Positions 35,065-46,679 of a DNA stretch of 64,000 nucleotides are shown piece after piece. A program made the translations under genes and the position numbers. How positions within the stretch are numbered: the stretch's first letter is position 1; the number at the start of each line of letters is the position of its first letter. The notes beneath the pieces were generated by a model. That model was given only the letters and a program-made list of their open reading frames with translations. It searched no databases and was not told the DNA's origin. Source of the DNA: Morinoia aosen (lineage: Eukaryota > Arthropoda > Malacostraca > Amphipoda > Talitridae); the NCBI GenBank assembly GCA_030386875.1, contig CM059571.1:25104355-25168354 (forward strand). The letters are read 5' to 3'.

Positions 35065-37975
35065 TAAACAATTTAAACAATTTATTTACCACAGGAGATA
35101 CAGAGGTAGAATGTTTCTTAAGTCTAATACAATGGTCAGAGTTGAGTATAGCTACCTGTGGGCCCGAATAAGTTCAGCGACTTCTAGGGCATCCTACCAT
35201 TACATTATTCTAGGGCGTACAATAATGTTTAACCTAATTCACTTAGCCTAGTTTCGCATTAGACTGATCAACAGGATAATGAACTCGATATTGATGTTTA
35301 ATTTTACAATATAGGTCATATGGACAATATTTAACAGTATATTCGATAACGATTTGGGAGCAGACTGAAAATCGGCGATATTACTCATGGCAAATTGCAT
35401 TATTAGGACCAGACATGTAGGAGGCAGGATTTGACTTGGTGATCTTACACGACTAGTATTCTGATAAGAAGTGAGACTCAAGATTTCTTTTAAATACCTT
35501 GTAAGAATTACTTTCACGGATCTCCGCAGGTATTGAGTTCCAGGTTTTAGTTCCAACGAATAGTATACTATGTTGCGAGCGGGCCTTTGAATAATAAGGA
35601 AGCATGAATTTACTTTTATTTCGTGTTAAATGGTCGTGATGACCAGTTTGCGCAGTTAATAACTGTTGAAGGCTATTGTCGCCATCATTAGCTAATGTTT
35701 TGTAGATGAAATTGCAGATGGAGATTTTGTAGAGATCCGAGAGTTTAAGTATTTGTAAATTTTTGAATGAATCATTTGTGTGAGCATTATATTCTAGGTT
35801 CTTTACCGCTCTGATGGCTCTTTTTTGCAGAGTAAAAATTATATTGGTTTTATTTTTATCAGTTCCATGCCATGCTTCTATTCCGTATTGCAGGTATGGT
35901 GAAATGAGCGTTCGATAAAGCATTAGTAAGGCTGTTTCAGGCAGGAAATTTTTAACTTTATTCAGGATTCCGATGGATTTTGATAATTTAGAACTAATAT
36001 GAGTGATGTGCTCTTTGAAGGTCAGATGTTTATCTATTATGATGCCCAGAAATTTACATGAGTTGGTTTCTTTGATTTCACCTTCGCCAATTTTAATGGA
36101 TGGTAGAGATATATTTTTCTTGTATGAGAACGTAATATAATTTGTTTTATCGATATTGAGGCTTATTTTATTAGCTTTAAGCCACAGTGAAACCTTATGG
36201 AGTTCATTATTTATACTCTCCGCAATCGTAGTGGGATTTTCGTTCGGAAGGACCGCAGAAAGCGTACTGTCATCGGCAAAAAGTATGAATTTAAAAAATG
36301 ATGTAGATTTAATAATATCATTGATAAAAATCAGAAAAAGGAGAGGCCCAAGAACAGATCCTTGTGGAACTCCATGGCTAATTTTTTGTGGGTCCGATTT
36401 TGCGTCGTCAATGACAACGTATTGCTTCCGATTTGTTAGGTATGATCTGAACCAATCATGGGTAACCCCACGAATGCCATAACAATGAAGTTTCGAGAGT
36501 AATATGTTATGGTCCACACAATCGAATGCCTTTCGAAAGTCAAGAAATACAGAGAAGACAGTCTTTCCGTTATCTATATTAGAATAAAGGAATTGTAAAT
36601 GATTTAATATTGCCTGTGTTGTTGATTTTTTACAGCGAAAGCCGTATTGTTTATCATAGAGAAATGATTTTTGTTCAAAATAAGAGTACACTTTTTTATA
36701 CACAATTTTCTCGAATACCTTGCTAATAATTGGTAACATGGAGATAGGTCGATAATTGTTTACACAGGTTTTTTCACCATTTTTGAAGATAGGGGTTACT
36801 CTAGCAACTTTGAGGGAGTTCGGGAAAGTGCCTAGTAAGAGAGACTGGTTAATAATATTGGATATCAGCGGGGCCACAATATCAGCAATTATTTTAAGTA
36901 TTTTAGTTGGAAATGTTTGTAACCCACTCGATTTATTTTTCATGTTGTTTATGCACGCAATTACATCGGAGGAGTTTGTAGGCGTAAAGAAAAAGGAGTT
37001 GTGTTCTCGAATATGATCCATAAATTCCAGGTGATCAGTAGGTTCACTTGGAATACCATTGGCTATAGTTTTCCCTACGTTTACAAAGAAGTTGTTGAAG
37101 AGATTAGCAATTTCATTCTTCTCATGGTATTTTACATTATCTTGAGTGATATAACCAATTTTCTTTTTTTCGGCGTTATTCGGTTTATAACAAGAGTTAA
37201 GGAGGCGCCAAGTCTTTTCAACGTCAGCTTTGAATTGAGTAAACTTGAGGGTGAAGTAGCTCTTTTTTGATGTTCTTATCTGGTTTGTCACATAGTTTCT
37301 GAATCGGTTATATGTTTCTCTAGATATTCGCCCTTCGCAAAGGAGGGCTAGGTACGCTTGGCGTTTCTTTATATTTATCACGATGTCTCTAGTAATCCAG
37401 GGCTTTTGTTTATTTTTCGGGGTAACTGTACGAGTTACAATTGGGCAACACTGATTGTATGCGGTCATTATAGTTTCAGTCAACTTTACTACTGATTCAT
37501 CAATGCTCCTTGCATTATTGTTTTGTTGGGTGATGTGCAATGTTGGCATTAAATCTTCTAGAACGGTGCGCATTTCTTCTAAATTTGATTCGTTTATTTT
37601 ACGATATGAATAAGTTTCAGCCCGTGCTTTGGTGCACGCAAGATAGACATTTTTCTTAATAAGAAAAACTGGAAAATGATCTGATAAGTCAGAAGTAATT
37701 ATTCCAGCAAGAAAATCACTTGGGTCTGTCATAAAGATATTGTCAAGCAGCGTGGCACATTCTGAGGTTATTCGTGTTGGCTTTGTGATGATCGGAAGGA
37801 AAGATTTAGAATGAAATGCATTTAAGAAATTAGAGATTGGTTCATAGCTTTCATGTTTCAGCAAGTCATAGTTGAAGTCACCGCATATTATTATGTCATT
37901 GTAGAAGGACCTGTTGAACTGAGAAATAATTCGATTAAGCTCATTAAGGAAGGATATAGGACAGGCTGTATATAG
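35065..37975 (-). mobile_element. CR1/L2-type LINE, young, 5'-truncated
   Basis: A 2.9-kb minus-strand insertion. The 5' end is cut inside the endonuclease region, as usual when reverse transcription stops early. The coding frame is open to the stop at 35453, followed by about 390 bp of 3' untranslated DNA ending in repeated AAATTGTTT words. That 3' region can be matched to the one behind the old copy at 43900-44280 (for example CTAGAAGTCGC and GGTAAATAAATT). GATTAAT stands on both sides (35058-35064 and 37976-37982) and may be a 7-bp target duplication. The open frame and sharp boundaries indicate a recent insertion. Confidence 0.85.
35453..37975 (-). CDS. LINE endonuclease/reverse transcriptase, N-terminally truncated
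   Basis: An uninterrupted frame of 840 codons plus stop, entering from the 5' truncation at 37975; there is no native start codon. The protein nicks the target and copies its own RNA there. Upstream of TTG at 37864, the frame reads a GDFNYD motif, the late part of an APE-type endonuclease. Counting residues from that TTG, SDHFPV at 61-66 holds the endonuclease histidine. The reverse transcriptase follows: YRPISMLPIISKVFEKIV at 371-388, LDFRKAFDCVDH at 441-452 (first catalytic Asp), GVPQGSVLGPLLF at 498-510, FADD at 529-532 (36269-36280, catalytic pair) and CKFLGIIID further on. The C-terminal part has the W-N-IP and F-K-LE words common in CR1/L2-like LINEs. All catalytic residues of the polymerase are present. 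Missing are the first part of the endonuclease and any ORF1. Jockey-clade membership is a less likely alternative. Confidence 0.92.
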   Translation of the reverse strand, partial: LYTACPISFLNELNRIISQFNRSFYNDIIICGDFNYDLLKHESYEPISNFLNAFHSKSFLPIITKPTRITSECATLLDNIFMTDPSDFLAGIITSDLSDHFPVFLIKKNVYLACTKARAETYSYRKINESNLEEMRTVLEDLMPTLHITQQNNNARSIDESVVKLTETIMTAYNQCCPIVTRTVTPKNKQKPWITRDIVINIKKRQAYLALLCEGRISRETYNRFRNYVTNQIRTSKKSYFTLKFTQFKADVEKTWRLLNSCYKPNNAEKKKIGYITQDNVKYHEKNEIANLFNNFFVNVGKTIANGIPSEPTDHLEFMDHIREHNSFFFTPTNSSDVIACINNMKNKSSGLQTFPTKILKIIADIVAPLISNIINQSLLLGTFPNSLKVARVTPIFKNGEKTCVNNYRPISMLPIISKVFEKIVYKKVYSYFEQKSFLYDKQYGFRCKKSTTQAILNHLQFLYSNIDNGKTVFSVFLDFRKAFDCVDHNILLSKLHCYGIRGVTHDWFRSYLTNRKQYVVIDDAKSDPQKISHGVPQGSVLGPLLFLIFINDIIKSTSFFKFILFADDSTLSAVLPNENPTTIAESINNELHKVSLWLKANKISLNIDKTNYITFSYKKNISLPSIKIGEGEIKETNSCKFLGIIIDKHLTFKEHITHISSKLSKSIGILNKVKNFLPETALLMLYRTLISPYLQYGIEAWHGTDKNKTNIIFTLQKRAIRAVKNLEYNAHTNDSFKNLQILKLSDLYKISICNFIYKTLANDGDNSLQQLLTAQTGHHDHLTRNKSKFMLPYYSKARSQHSILFVGTKTWNSIPAEIRESNSYKVFKRNLESHFLSEY

Positions 37976-37982
37976 GATTAAT

Positions 37983-38577
37983 CATACGCAACCTCTAACC
38001 AACCGTTTGTTCGTCGCTCGTACGTGCAGTGCGCTCAAGTAACGACAAGTTCAACTGCGCGAGAACTAATTTCTGAAGGAAAATTTATTAGTGTTGTGCG
38101 GAGCTAGTCGTCAGACGCTAATCATGTCTTGCTCTCTAATTCGTATGAATATACAACATAGTCGGGCTTTATGATACTCATAACTCTGTACAGAAATATC
38201 ACTGTTATAAAGAAAACAGTGAAGTTTGTTGAATGCTTGCTTGGAATATGGCCTACAGGGCTTGAAATGTACTTGCTTGATATACGCCAAATTTAAAATA
38301 TTGCCCTGCAATTAAATATTAAAAGTGAGGAAGAAAAAAATTGTTAATTAGGGTGACTTAAATGGGTGGCACGATTTTTTGTTCAAAAATTATGTGGAGG
38401 TCGACTGATAGCTTTGAATATAATTGCAATGTCAGCGCTAACTAGAATATCTCCCGCTAAATTGTTTGTCATTTTATTATTTGAAGAAAATAGATCCAGT
38501 AATTCCTGTAAAACAGGATGTTTCTTCAATTCTTTTGGAAGCGTAAAAATTCAATCATTACGATTGTTTTTTATTAT
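37983..38577. other. No recognisable feature
   Basis: AT-rich spacer between the LINE and a MITE; no gene seen. Confidence 0.5.
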
Positions 38578-38798
38578 TTAACACGTTTGTTGCGATGTTA
38601 GCCTCCGGTGTACACGGATATAATTTTCTTAATTATGCTGACCAACCAGTAGCCACTAACTCAATTTTAATGATTACTCAATCTGAGCTAAATGAAAGCA
38701 CAATCCAGTTGCTGTTTTCAAATTTGCCTACTAAACTTGACTTTAAATTTGAGTTGAATATTGATCTTCAGTTTAACCCTTCGCAGTCAACGTGTTAA
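38578..38798 (-). mobile_element. piggyBac-like MITE, copy 2
   Basis: A 221-bp element including TTAA at both ends. The left terminus is TTAACACGTTTGTTGCGA. The right terminus, reverse complemented, is TTAACACGTTGACTGCGA; the two agree at most positions. TTAA target duplication and this style of terminus are typical of piggyBac-superfamily MITEs. The interior matches the copies at 1222 and 60096. No coding frame of its own. Confidence 0.8.
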
Positions 38799-40799
38799 TC
38801 CCATATCTTCTAGGTCAATGGTATAACGCTTGTAAAAAATACAGATTTGCTTTGCCTGTCCCCTGAATTGGTCTCTTTTGTGCACATAGCAAATTCCGTA
38901 GCTTGAGTAATTCTCAATTTAGAGGTACTTGTTCCATTCCAAGAAACAGCAGCGCAATGCTCTCCCTCCGCAATCCCTAGCCGTATTGTGTTTACCAACT
39001 CATGTGTAATCTTGCTCAGTTGAGCATAATTTCTTGAAAATCTGCGGCTCACCTCACGCAACCTTTAGCAAGGGGCTTACGTAGCCTCATTAGAGAACCA
39101 GCCCTCGCTGACTAATGGCTGACCACACCCTCTTGTGGAGCGGATGTTGTCCGTCTGTTATGTACGCGTGTTTCAGAAGGAAATAATTTTATGCTTTACT
39201 CTCTAACTTGGCTCAGTTTTCTTGCAGGTACGGAGTAACGTTACCACATGCTGGCTAAGCTATGGTAGTCCTTTATTTACCAAGTAGATGTGGAGCTTTC
39301 GACGCTTTTGTTGTAAGTGGTACATATTCTACTTTATTCATTTAAACATTGAAGAAAAGCTTTCGGAATAATTTTTATCATTAAATGGCATCAATGACAT
39401 GCCACAATACATTATATGCTGGCGTTTACTCCTTTTTTTGTTGTAGTGCTAATGGTAGTAATCAGAACTCGTGGTAAAATTTTATTGATTTATTTCACTA
39501 AATAAAAATAGTGTTTTGCAAATAAATTACCGTTAAATGGACCATGACGTTTAAGACGTCAGTCGCTGGATTTGTGATTTTTAAAATTTTTCTAAGGTTG
39601 AAAGATAGATTTATCGCCATGAAGTATAATCTGTATAGTAAAAAAAAAACGCGAAGAGTTCGGCCCACAACACTAACACAATAGAAAAATCAAACAACAT
39701 TTATTTACCAATTCCTCGAGCCATTACCGAAAAAAACTAAGACAATTCTAGAACTGTTCAGAAATTTCCGCACAAACAACCACATAATCGATTTAATGTC
39801 GTTTGTGGTTCTTCACAAAAAAGATGATATGACTAAGCATAGTCTGCCCTCTCGACATTCGGGAGGCATTGGTAAGCAACATTCACTATTGTATGCAGAT
39901 CACTGAGGTCAGCCCGCGTCTCATGCAATTCAGTGATGTGTTGAGCTCTGGAGCCGAATCTGGTGAAGTAAGTTTATATCTCATATAGAAGAGCAGTACT
40001 GACCACAAGTTTTAATGATTTCTTTTGTCCACGCCGGATTCTAGTTAGCCGCAGGTGACAACGTGAGTTGAGAATGCGGCTTATAGAAAAATGTTTCTCC
40101 CCTCATGTGCGCTGTTTCAACACATTCTAACGTTCTAATATCACATGTGTTTTGGAGGAAATGTTTTTATTTAAATTCTTCAGTTGAAAATATAAATTTC
40201 TTGAACTTTGTCGAGTTGAGGACTGCAAATAGTTTCCTAAAGAGAAGTACGGCGAACTTTGCTTCAGTTGCCGAAGAATTTCACAGCTGCATCACGCTGC
40301 CGTGCGTAGCTGCCTCTGTGCAATGATCTTTTCAGAAATATGTTTAATCTGTAATTAATTAATTTGAGAACAACGGGCAAAACAGGGAAAAATTCACCAC
40401 GATTTGCTTACAAATTTTTGACTTTACATTGATGCAGCGGAGTAACTACAAATATCAGTACGCTTTCTTTAGTGTTGGCTGCTTAGGTTCTCAGCTGCGT
40501 GTCCCTTATGTTTCTAAACTCAATGTTAATTTAGGCATTCCAGGTCTTTATATAAGACATCATTTCACTGTTACTTCAATTTTAATATATTTGGTCTTTT
40601 GTTTTACCTTATATGTTATATGGGAATATTATTTTGTGTATGCCGTTCTTGCAACAACACCATGAGCAATATATGCACTCCAATGTTTTCAGTCATGGAC
40701 TGATGCGTGAACTCTTAATTAAATTACACTAGATTGAAAGCTGATCATCTCTGTGAGATTTTATTTTGTTTCAAATTTTGTCCTTATGATAGCATTACT
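38799..40799. other. Unique-looking AT-rich sequence
   Basis: No gene recognised. The last few hundred bases may include the 5' part of the old LINE copy that follows, whose left boundary is uncertain. Confidence 0.45.
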
Positions 40800-40801
40800 T
40801 T

Positions 40802-43800
40802 TTGTTTTTATCTTTACTTTGGGATGTTTTTCATTTTTACAATGCGTATTATTTTTGTCAGTTCGATTTAATGACTGGTCAAATTGATATATTCGACTAT
40901 ATTGACCCAGATCTCAATTATTTGAATACATTGTTTCTAAGCCTAAATGAATTAAGAAATTGTGAGTGCTGTATTTTAATATTAAAAAGAGTCTATGAAT
41001 CGAAAAGAACAAATTGCATTGGTTTTTCACTGTTGTATTGGAACTGTAGGTCCCTCTTTCCAAAAATTCACGAAATAACTAGTACCATCATTGAGCTAAA
41101 TTGTAACTTTGAAGTTGTTTGCTTCAGCGAAAGTTACTTAAATGACTCATCTTAAAGACATGATTCAAATGCAGAACTATTATAGCCGCCATTCACTACG
41201 TATATATATTAAGCGTGTCGGAAGCGTGAGTACGTACATATCTAAACACATGGCTTTGAGAATCATTGCAAGTGCAACTATGAATCGTGGAAACATTGAA
41301 ACATTATTCATAGAACTGACGAAAAGCAGTAAACGTATTACATATAATTGGAATTGTGTATAGGCCTCCAACAGCATGTCAGATATCTACCCTAAATGAA
41401 CTGCTTAGTATTACGTCGCAGATTAACAAATCTTTACTAGGATCTTCTAAAATATGAATGCTGCAAACAAATTTAACATTTTATAAATACTTTTCAGTTT
41501 AAATCTTTCTTTCCAATAATCACAAAACCTTCACGTATCCCGTCATAATCTGCTACGCTGCTTGATAATATCTTTATGATAGGTTTAACTGATTTTCTTA
41601 CAGGAATAATAATATCTGAACTAATAATTTCCCCGAGTTTCTTGTCAAACAAAATGTCTTTATTACTTCCACCAACCCACTGGCTGACACTTACTCATAC
41701 CCTTGCATAAATGAATAAAATTTAGGAACAATGCTTACTGTTCTAGAAGAATTAATGCCAATAATGAACATCTATCAACAAGACATTAATACGACAAACA
41801 TTGATGAAGCAATACTAAAACTTGCTGAAATCATAAAGTCTGCATATAATCAATGTAGTGCGATCATCCCTCGGACAATTACCTCGAAAAATAAACAATA
41901 GCCCTGGATATTTGAAAAAGTAGTTATCAATAAAAAGGAACGTCCAACGTACCTAGCTCTTCTTTACAAATAGAAAATACCCAAAGAAATATACTGCAGA
42001 TTTATGAATCATGTGACAAATCAAATGATAACATCGAAAAACATAACTTCACGCTCAAATTCCCTCAATTAATAACGGATGTTAAAAAATCATATGCCTG
42101 CTTAATTTCGTCTATAAACCGAATAATAATACTACGAAAACAATTGAGCAATTGTCCAAGATAACATAAAGTATTACAAGAAGAAAGATATTGCAACAGT
42201 GATCAGCAGCTTCTTTATAAACATGGGTAAAAATTTTGCTGATGGTATTTTTAGTGGACCAAATAACCAGTTGAAATGCATGGATCACGCCTGTGAACTC
42301 CACTCTTTTTTTCTTTATACCTTCTAATTCCTCCGATGTGATTACGTGCATAAACATCTTAAAAAATAAATCGAGAGGATTGAAAACGTTCTAGGCTAAA
42401 TATAGCACTAAAATGTAGAGCTAATATAATAGCACCTTTCATGTCAAATATCATTAAACAGTCGCTATCCATTGGTATTTTCCCGAACTCTCTCAAAATT
42501 GCCAGAAAAACCTTTATTTTTGAAAATTGTGAAAAAACTTGAGTCAAAAATGATAGACCTGCTTTTGCACCAGCAATTATTAGCAAAATATAAAAAAAAT
42601 TTTACATACAAAACATATTCCCGTTTTAAACATATATAATTTCTCTATGATAAAAAAATGGTTTCCGTCCTGAAAAATCAAGAACTGAGGTTCTGTTGAA
42701 TTATTCACAATCTCTATGATAAAAAAATGGTTTCCGTCCTGAAAAATCAAGAACTGAGGTTCTGTTGAATTATTCACAATACTCTTATTCCAGTGTAGAT
42801 GAAGGAAAGCATGTTTTCTTTGTGTTTTTGACTTTCAAACAGCATTCGATTGCATGGACAATATCATCTTACTCTTGAAACTCCACTGTTACGGCACAAA
42901 AGGGACTTCACGTGATTGGCTAAAATCGTACCTAACAAATATGGTGTCATTGACGATGCACAATCGGACCTACTGACAATTAGCCGTTTAGTACTACAAG
43001 GATCTGTCGTTAGGTCTCTCTTATTTTTAGTACTCATCAACCATACAGTTAAATCGGCTTCATTTTTTTAAATTCATATTTTTTGCCGACGATAGCACCA
43101 TTTCTAAGGCCCTTTCATTTTGAAAAACCCTTTTTAGTGACAGAGTATAAATAACGAACTGCAAAAGATTTCAATGTGGCTGAAAGCTAATAAAATAAGC
43201 ATCAATATCGACTTGACAAAATACAGTAAACAAGCGGAATGCGTCTCTTCCATTCATTAGGATTGTTAAAGGTAAAATAGACAAAAACAACTCCAGTAAG
43301 AGTCAGGGCATTGTAACAGATAAGCATCTTATCTTCATAAAGTATATTGCACATATCGTCACTAAATTATCCAAATCCGTAATAATCCTCAATAAAGTAA
43401 AAAATATATTACCTGAAAAGGCTTTTAAAATACTTTATCGAACACTCACCTCACCATATTATAATGCGGAATAGGAGCATGACATGGAACCAAAAAAAAA
43501 TAAAGCCAATTTGCTCATTGGCCTGCAAAAAAAAAACCGTTAGAGCTGCATGAAACTTAAAATATAATGCTCTCGGAAATGATTCATTCTAAAGTTTAAA
43601 AATGCTTATGCTTTTAGATCTCTACAAGCTCTTCAAATATAATTTCATGTATAAAACATAGTCTAATGAGGGCGATGAAGACCTTAAACAATTATTAACT
43701 GTGCAAATTTCCGATCATGATTATACAACCCAAAATGGAAGTAGCTACACACTTTTTATTATTCAAAAGCTCGGTCACAACGCAGTATCCTCTTCATTGA

Positions 43801-43898
43801 AACCAAGTCTTGGAATTCGATTCGTGCTGAGATCTGTCAAAAGAGTTCTTATAAAGCTTTCAAAACCAATCTAGAATCCCTATTTTTGTCGGATTATT
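40802..43898 (+). pseudogene. LINE endonuclease/reverse transcriptase pseudogene
   Basis: Coding remnant of the old LINE copy. The longest open pieces are 117 codons (40802-41155) and 73 codons (41142-41363), which overlap in different frames at a frameshift. After 41400 the frame is broken every few dozen codons. The catalytic Asp pair of the polymerase is still readable near 43084-43095 (FADDS). The end reads SYKAFKTNLESLFLSDY, matching SYKVFKRNLESHFLSEY of the young copy, with the stop near 43900. Its value is as an outgroup for dating the young copy and as evidence that the family existed in this lineage for a long time. Confidence 0.8.
42642..42779 (+). repeat. Exact 69-bp tandem duplication inside the old LINE
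   Basis: Two units, 42642-42710 and 42711-42779, appear identical base for base. The unit covers the NGFRPEKSRTEVLLNYSQ part of the broken reverse transcriptase. Its identity contrasts with the heavy decay around it, so it arose recently or is an assembly artefact. Confidence 0.92.
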
Positions 43899-44285
43899 AA
43901 CCAAATAAAGTAATCATGAGAAATATTTTATGCCATATTATTCATCTTGATAGAATAATTTCCCTTGATTAATGACATAGATCTCAAATTTTTTCTTTAA
44001 TATACTGTTCTTATCTAGCCCATATTAACAATTGTTGAAGAATTAATCATCGAATTTTGAGCAAACTCATTCACTGATCAGTCTAGTGTGCGCCTAGATT
44101 GATGTACGTTAAGCATAATCGTGTAGCTTATAATAGGGTTGGTGACTGAATGTCTTAGAAGTCGCCGAATTTATTCGGGGTCACAAGAAGTATACTTAAA
44201 TGTGTCCATTGTAATAGCCTTTCGAAGCAAAGTACTGATACGCTTGTGGCAAATAAATTATCCAAGATACAAATTCAAATTCTCA

Positions 44286-46520
44286 CGTTCTAAAATTGAT
44301 GAAATTACTTCCTATAGTCACTCTATGATGAACTTACTTTCTCATTCATCCGAACGTCAGTCGAGGCCATTACTGATGATATCCGTGGGATTGGGATGGT
44401 TGCAGTTAATTACATAAATTACGTCATAATTTTGCTTAATTTAGACAACCGCCAATAATGGTGTGTCCGCACAACTGAGTTCACACTCACAAGATGTTAC
44501 GCTTAACATTTTAGCTTATACCTCGAGCCCGTTGTGTAGCCAGTGCTTAGCAAATCGATCCCTCTCGTATAACACAGTATAATTCAGAGAACTAAGAACC
44601 AAACAATAAACACTTGAAAACAAAAATAACAGAAATTCTCGACACCGAATAGTTCCTGCAAACCCACGGAGCTTCGGTACATGAAACGTCTCCCCTTTCA
44701 CTCCAAAGAAATGATTACTTTATGAGGGTTAAGGGCCACTCTCCTGCCCGCTCAAGTGTTAGCCAGTGCACACTTTACGTCTGCCCTGCAAAGTCAGATC
44801 GTCGTTGGCAACAAGGGACAGAATCGCCGCATGCAGGAAGACGTGACCGTGGATGTCGGTGGGAGATCAGCGTCAGGGCTGAGATTTTCACCCTCGTGCG
44901 ATCACACCGACCCCAGCACTGTCTGTATTTACCCCTGCACTTTACGCTGGATATCAACTTCGCTGCAGGTGATTTCGACGTGTTCCAGTACACGCGGTGT
45001 CTTGGCTTTCTGTTCGAGTACTTCACTTCGCCGCTTATCTCACGTCGGAGAGGTGAAAATCTTTGGGACTTCCGGTAGAGTTCGGCAAGAGGACAACATG
45101 TTGTGAAATGAGAACAGTTCTATCGGGATCCTAAACATCAATGTAGCAGTTCACTTTGAGCTATGCATTGATGAAAATAATCCTTCTTTTGTTATTTGAT
45201 CCAGACCTCGTTCTCTAAAGTGTTTTTTCCTCTCCCACCGTCCCCTACAAGCGTTGCGATTTTTACTCTAATTCACTGAGAATTTTTTCGCGACTGAGCA
45301 AGCTAATTACGAGCGTCTGAACAAAATTCAAGAAAGTTCAATGATCCTTTCATATTAAATTTTTCGATCACAGAGAAATCTACGAAAGATGATAAAAATG
45401 TCACTCACCAATTGAGTGAAGGAAAAAGGAAGGAAAATGTCACTAATTTCTAACGTGCAAATGCTGTGGCGGAGTATATCGGGTTCGAAGTGATTTTCAT
45501 TGACCACAAACATCAACACGACCACTTCACCCACTTATCAGAGTTTAGCGACGTTTGGCTTCAAGCTGCAACTACAGCCGTGAGTGCTCCATATTCAACT
45601 ATTCTTCCGATGGAAATTTCGTTCATTCGCTGATCATCAGAGCGCGAACCGCCAATTAAAGATCATCGAGCCGGTGCCCCTGGCGGCGGCGTGTGCCCGC
45701 TGTCACCGCTACGCGGCGCCGATCGATGGATGCGTCAATTCCGCGAGGGCAGCGTCAGAACAACAAACACTCGCTCCCTCAACGTTCGCTCCCACCGTGT
45801 GTGTGCCTTACCTGCTTTTGATTGTTCTCCCATTGAAAACCACTCCGAATATGTGTGGGATTTTCTTTATAACGACCGAACAAAACTAAATTCGATTCGA
45901 GAATCTAGCGCATGTTGTCAATGCAAAGCATAGCATCGTTCTTTGTCAGTATGCAATTGTTTGTTCAACAGCCAAGGGGCGCGTCAAATGGGAGAGCTGC
46001 TCTGTATTTGATACAATAACAAATTCCTGATAGTCTATTGGATCCAGTGGCTTCATGCTGCTGCCATTCGTTCATCTCTTGCGATTTTTGCGCTGTTTGA
46101 CAGTTGGTGAGCACCAATTCGAAGCTAAAAAGCTGAAGGTCTAAAGTTCCCTTGTTCTTGTCTATAGTATCACACCTGTCCAATCAAAATACTTAATAAT
46201 TAATTGTAATTAAAATATCGTCGGGAATAAATGCGTTATGTCGTAAAGAACTTCATTTAACTCAAAAATTCTCAGAAAAATATGTCCGGTAATAAAAATC
46301 GTGCTCGTACTGACCTCTAAGAAACAATAAATGTCTTAAATTTTTTTAGAATTTCAGTTCTTCTACAGCATAGGCTGCATTGCGTACATTTTGCGTGATC
46401 GCGAGCAAAAGTGATATGCTACGTTTTTTACGGTATGGACAATATCTAAGTTGCATGAGCGGAACTTCTCTTCATTATGCTCGCAACATTGTGCAGTGTA
46501 CAGAAGTGGAAAGTAACTTA
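44286..46520. other. Unassigned sequence with two GC-richer islands
   Basis: The islands are at about 44730-45070 and 45650-45830. The first has frames open on three readings (44722-45106), which is expected of GC-rich DNA lacking stops. No product is recognised. They could be exons or regulatory islands; not shown. Confidence 0.35.
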
Positions 46521-46679
46521 GGTCGAATGCGGTGAAAAGCGCGTCTTAGGTTGTTTCCTCGGTTGAATGTGGTAAAATCGCATGCTTTGCCGTTTGCCCA
46601 TTCGACAGAGGTGAAAAGTGCATCTTGAGCCGACTCCACGGTCGACGTCGCTAAAATGCGCATGTTGAGCAAGCTTCAC
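46521..46679 (+). repeat. Diverged tandem repeat, 40-bp unit, four copies
   Basis: Units start at 46521, 46561, 46601 and 46640. The shared skeleton is GGTCGA, then GGT(G)AAAA, GCG/GCATCTT, AG.C and TCCAC. A fifth, more decayed unit may precede at about 46480. Confidence 0.75.

Larger units (their letters stand above)
40800..44285 (+). mobile_element. CR1/L2-type LINE, old and broken copy
   Basis: Same family as 35065-37975 but on the plus strand and full of stops and frame changes. It keeps more of the 5' side. 40862-41154 reads DPDLNYLN, then LLYWNCRSLFPKIHEITS and VVCFSESYLND, the start of an APE endonuclease. 41210-41380 reads VSTYISKHMALRII, IETLFIELT and an IVYRPP word. 41750-41900 reads LEELMPIMN and AYNQCSAIIPRT, lining up with LEDLMPTLH and AYNQCCPIVTRT in the young copy. 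Reverse transcriptase pieces follow (for example NGFRPEKS near 42655 and FFADDSTIS near 43080). The 3' region reaches about 44285. Several small deletions and many substitutions are seen. A coding function is excluded. Confidence 0.85.

Noticed and set aside
35165-35190. Resemblance of TGTGGGCCCGAATAAG in the LINE 3' region to the short dispersed repeat (TGTGGGCCCGAGCTAAA)
   Set aside because: Similarity covers about a dozen bases only and the flanks do not align.
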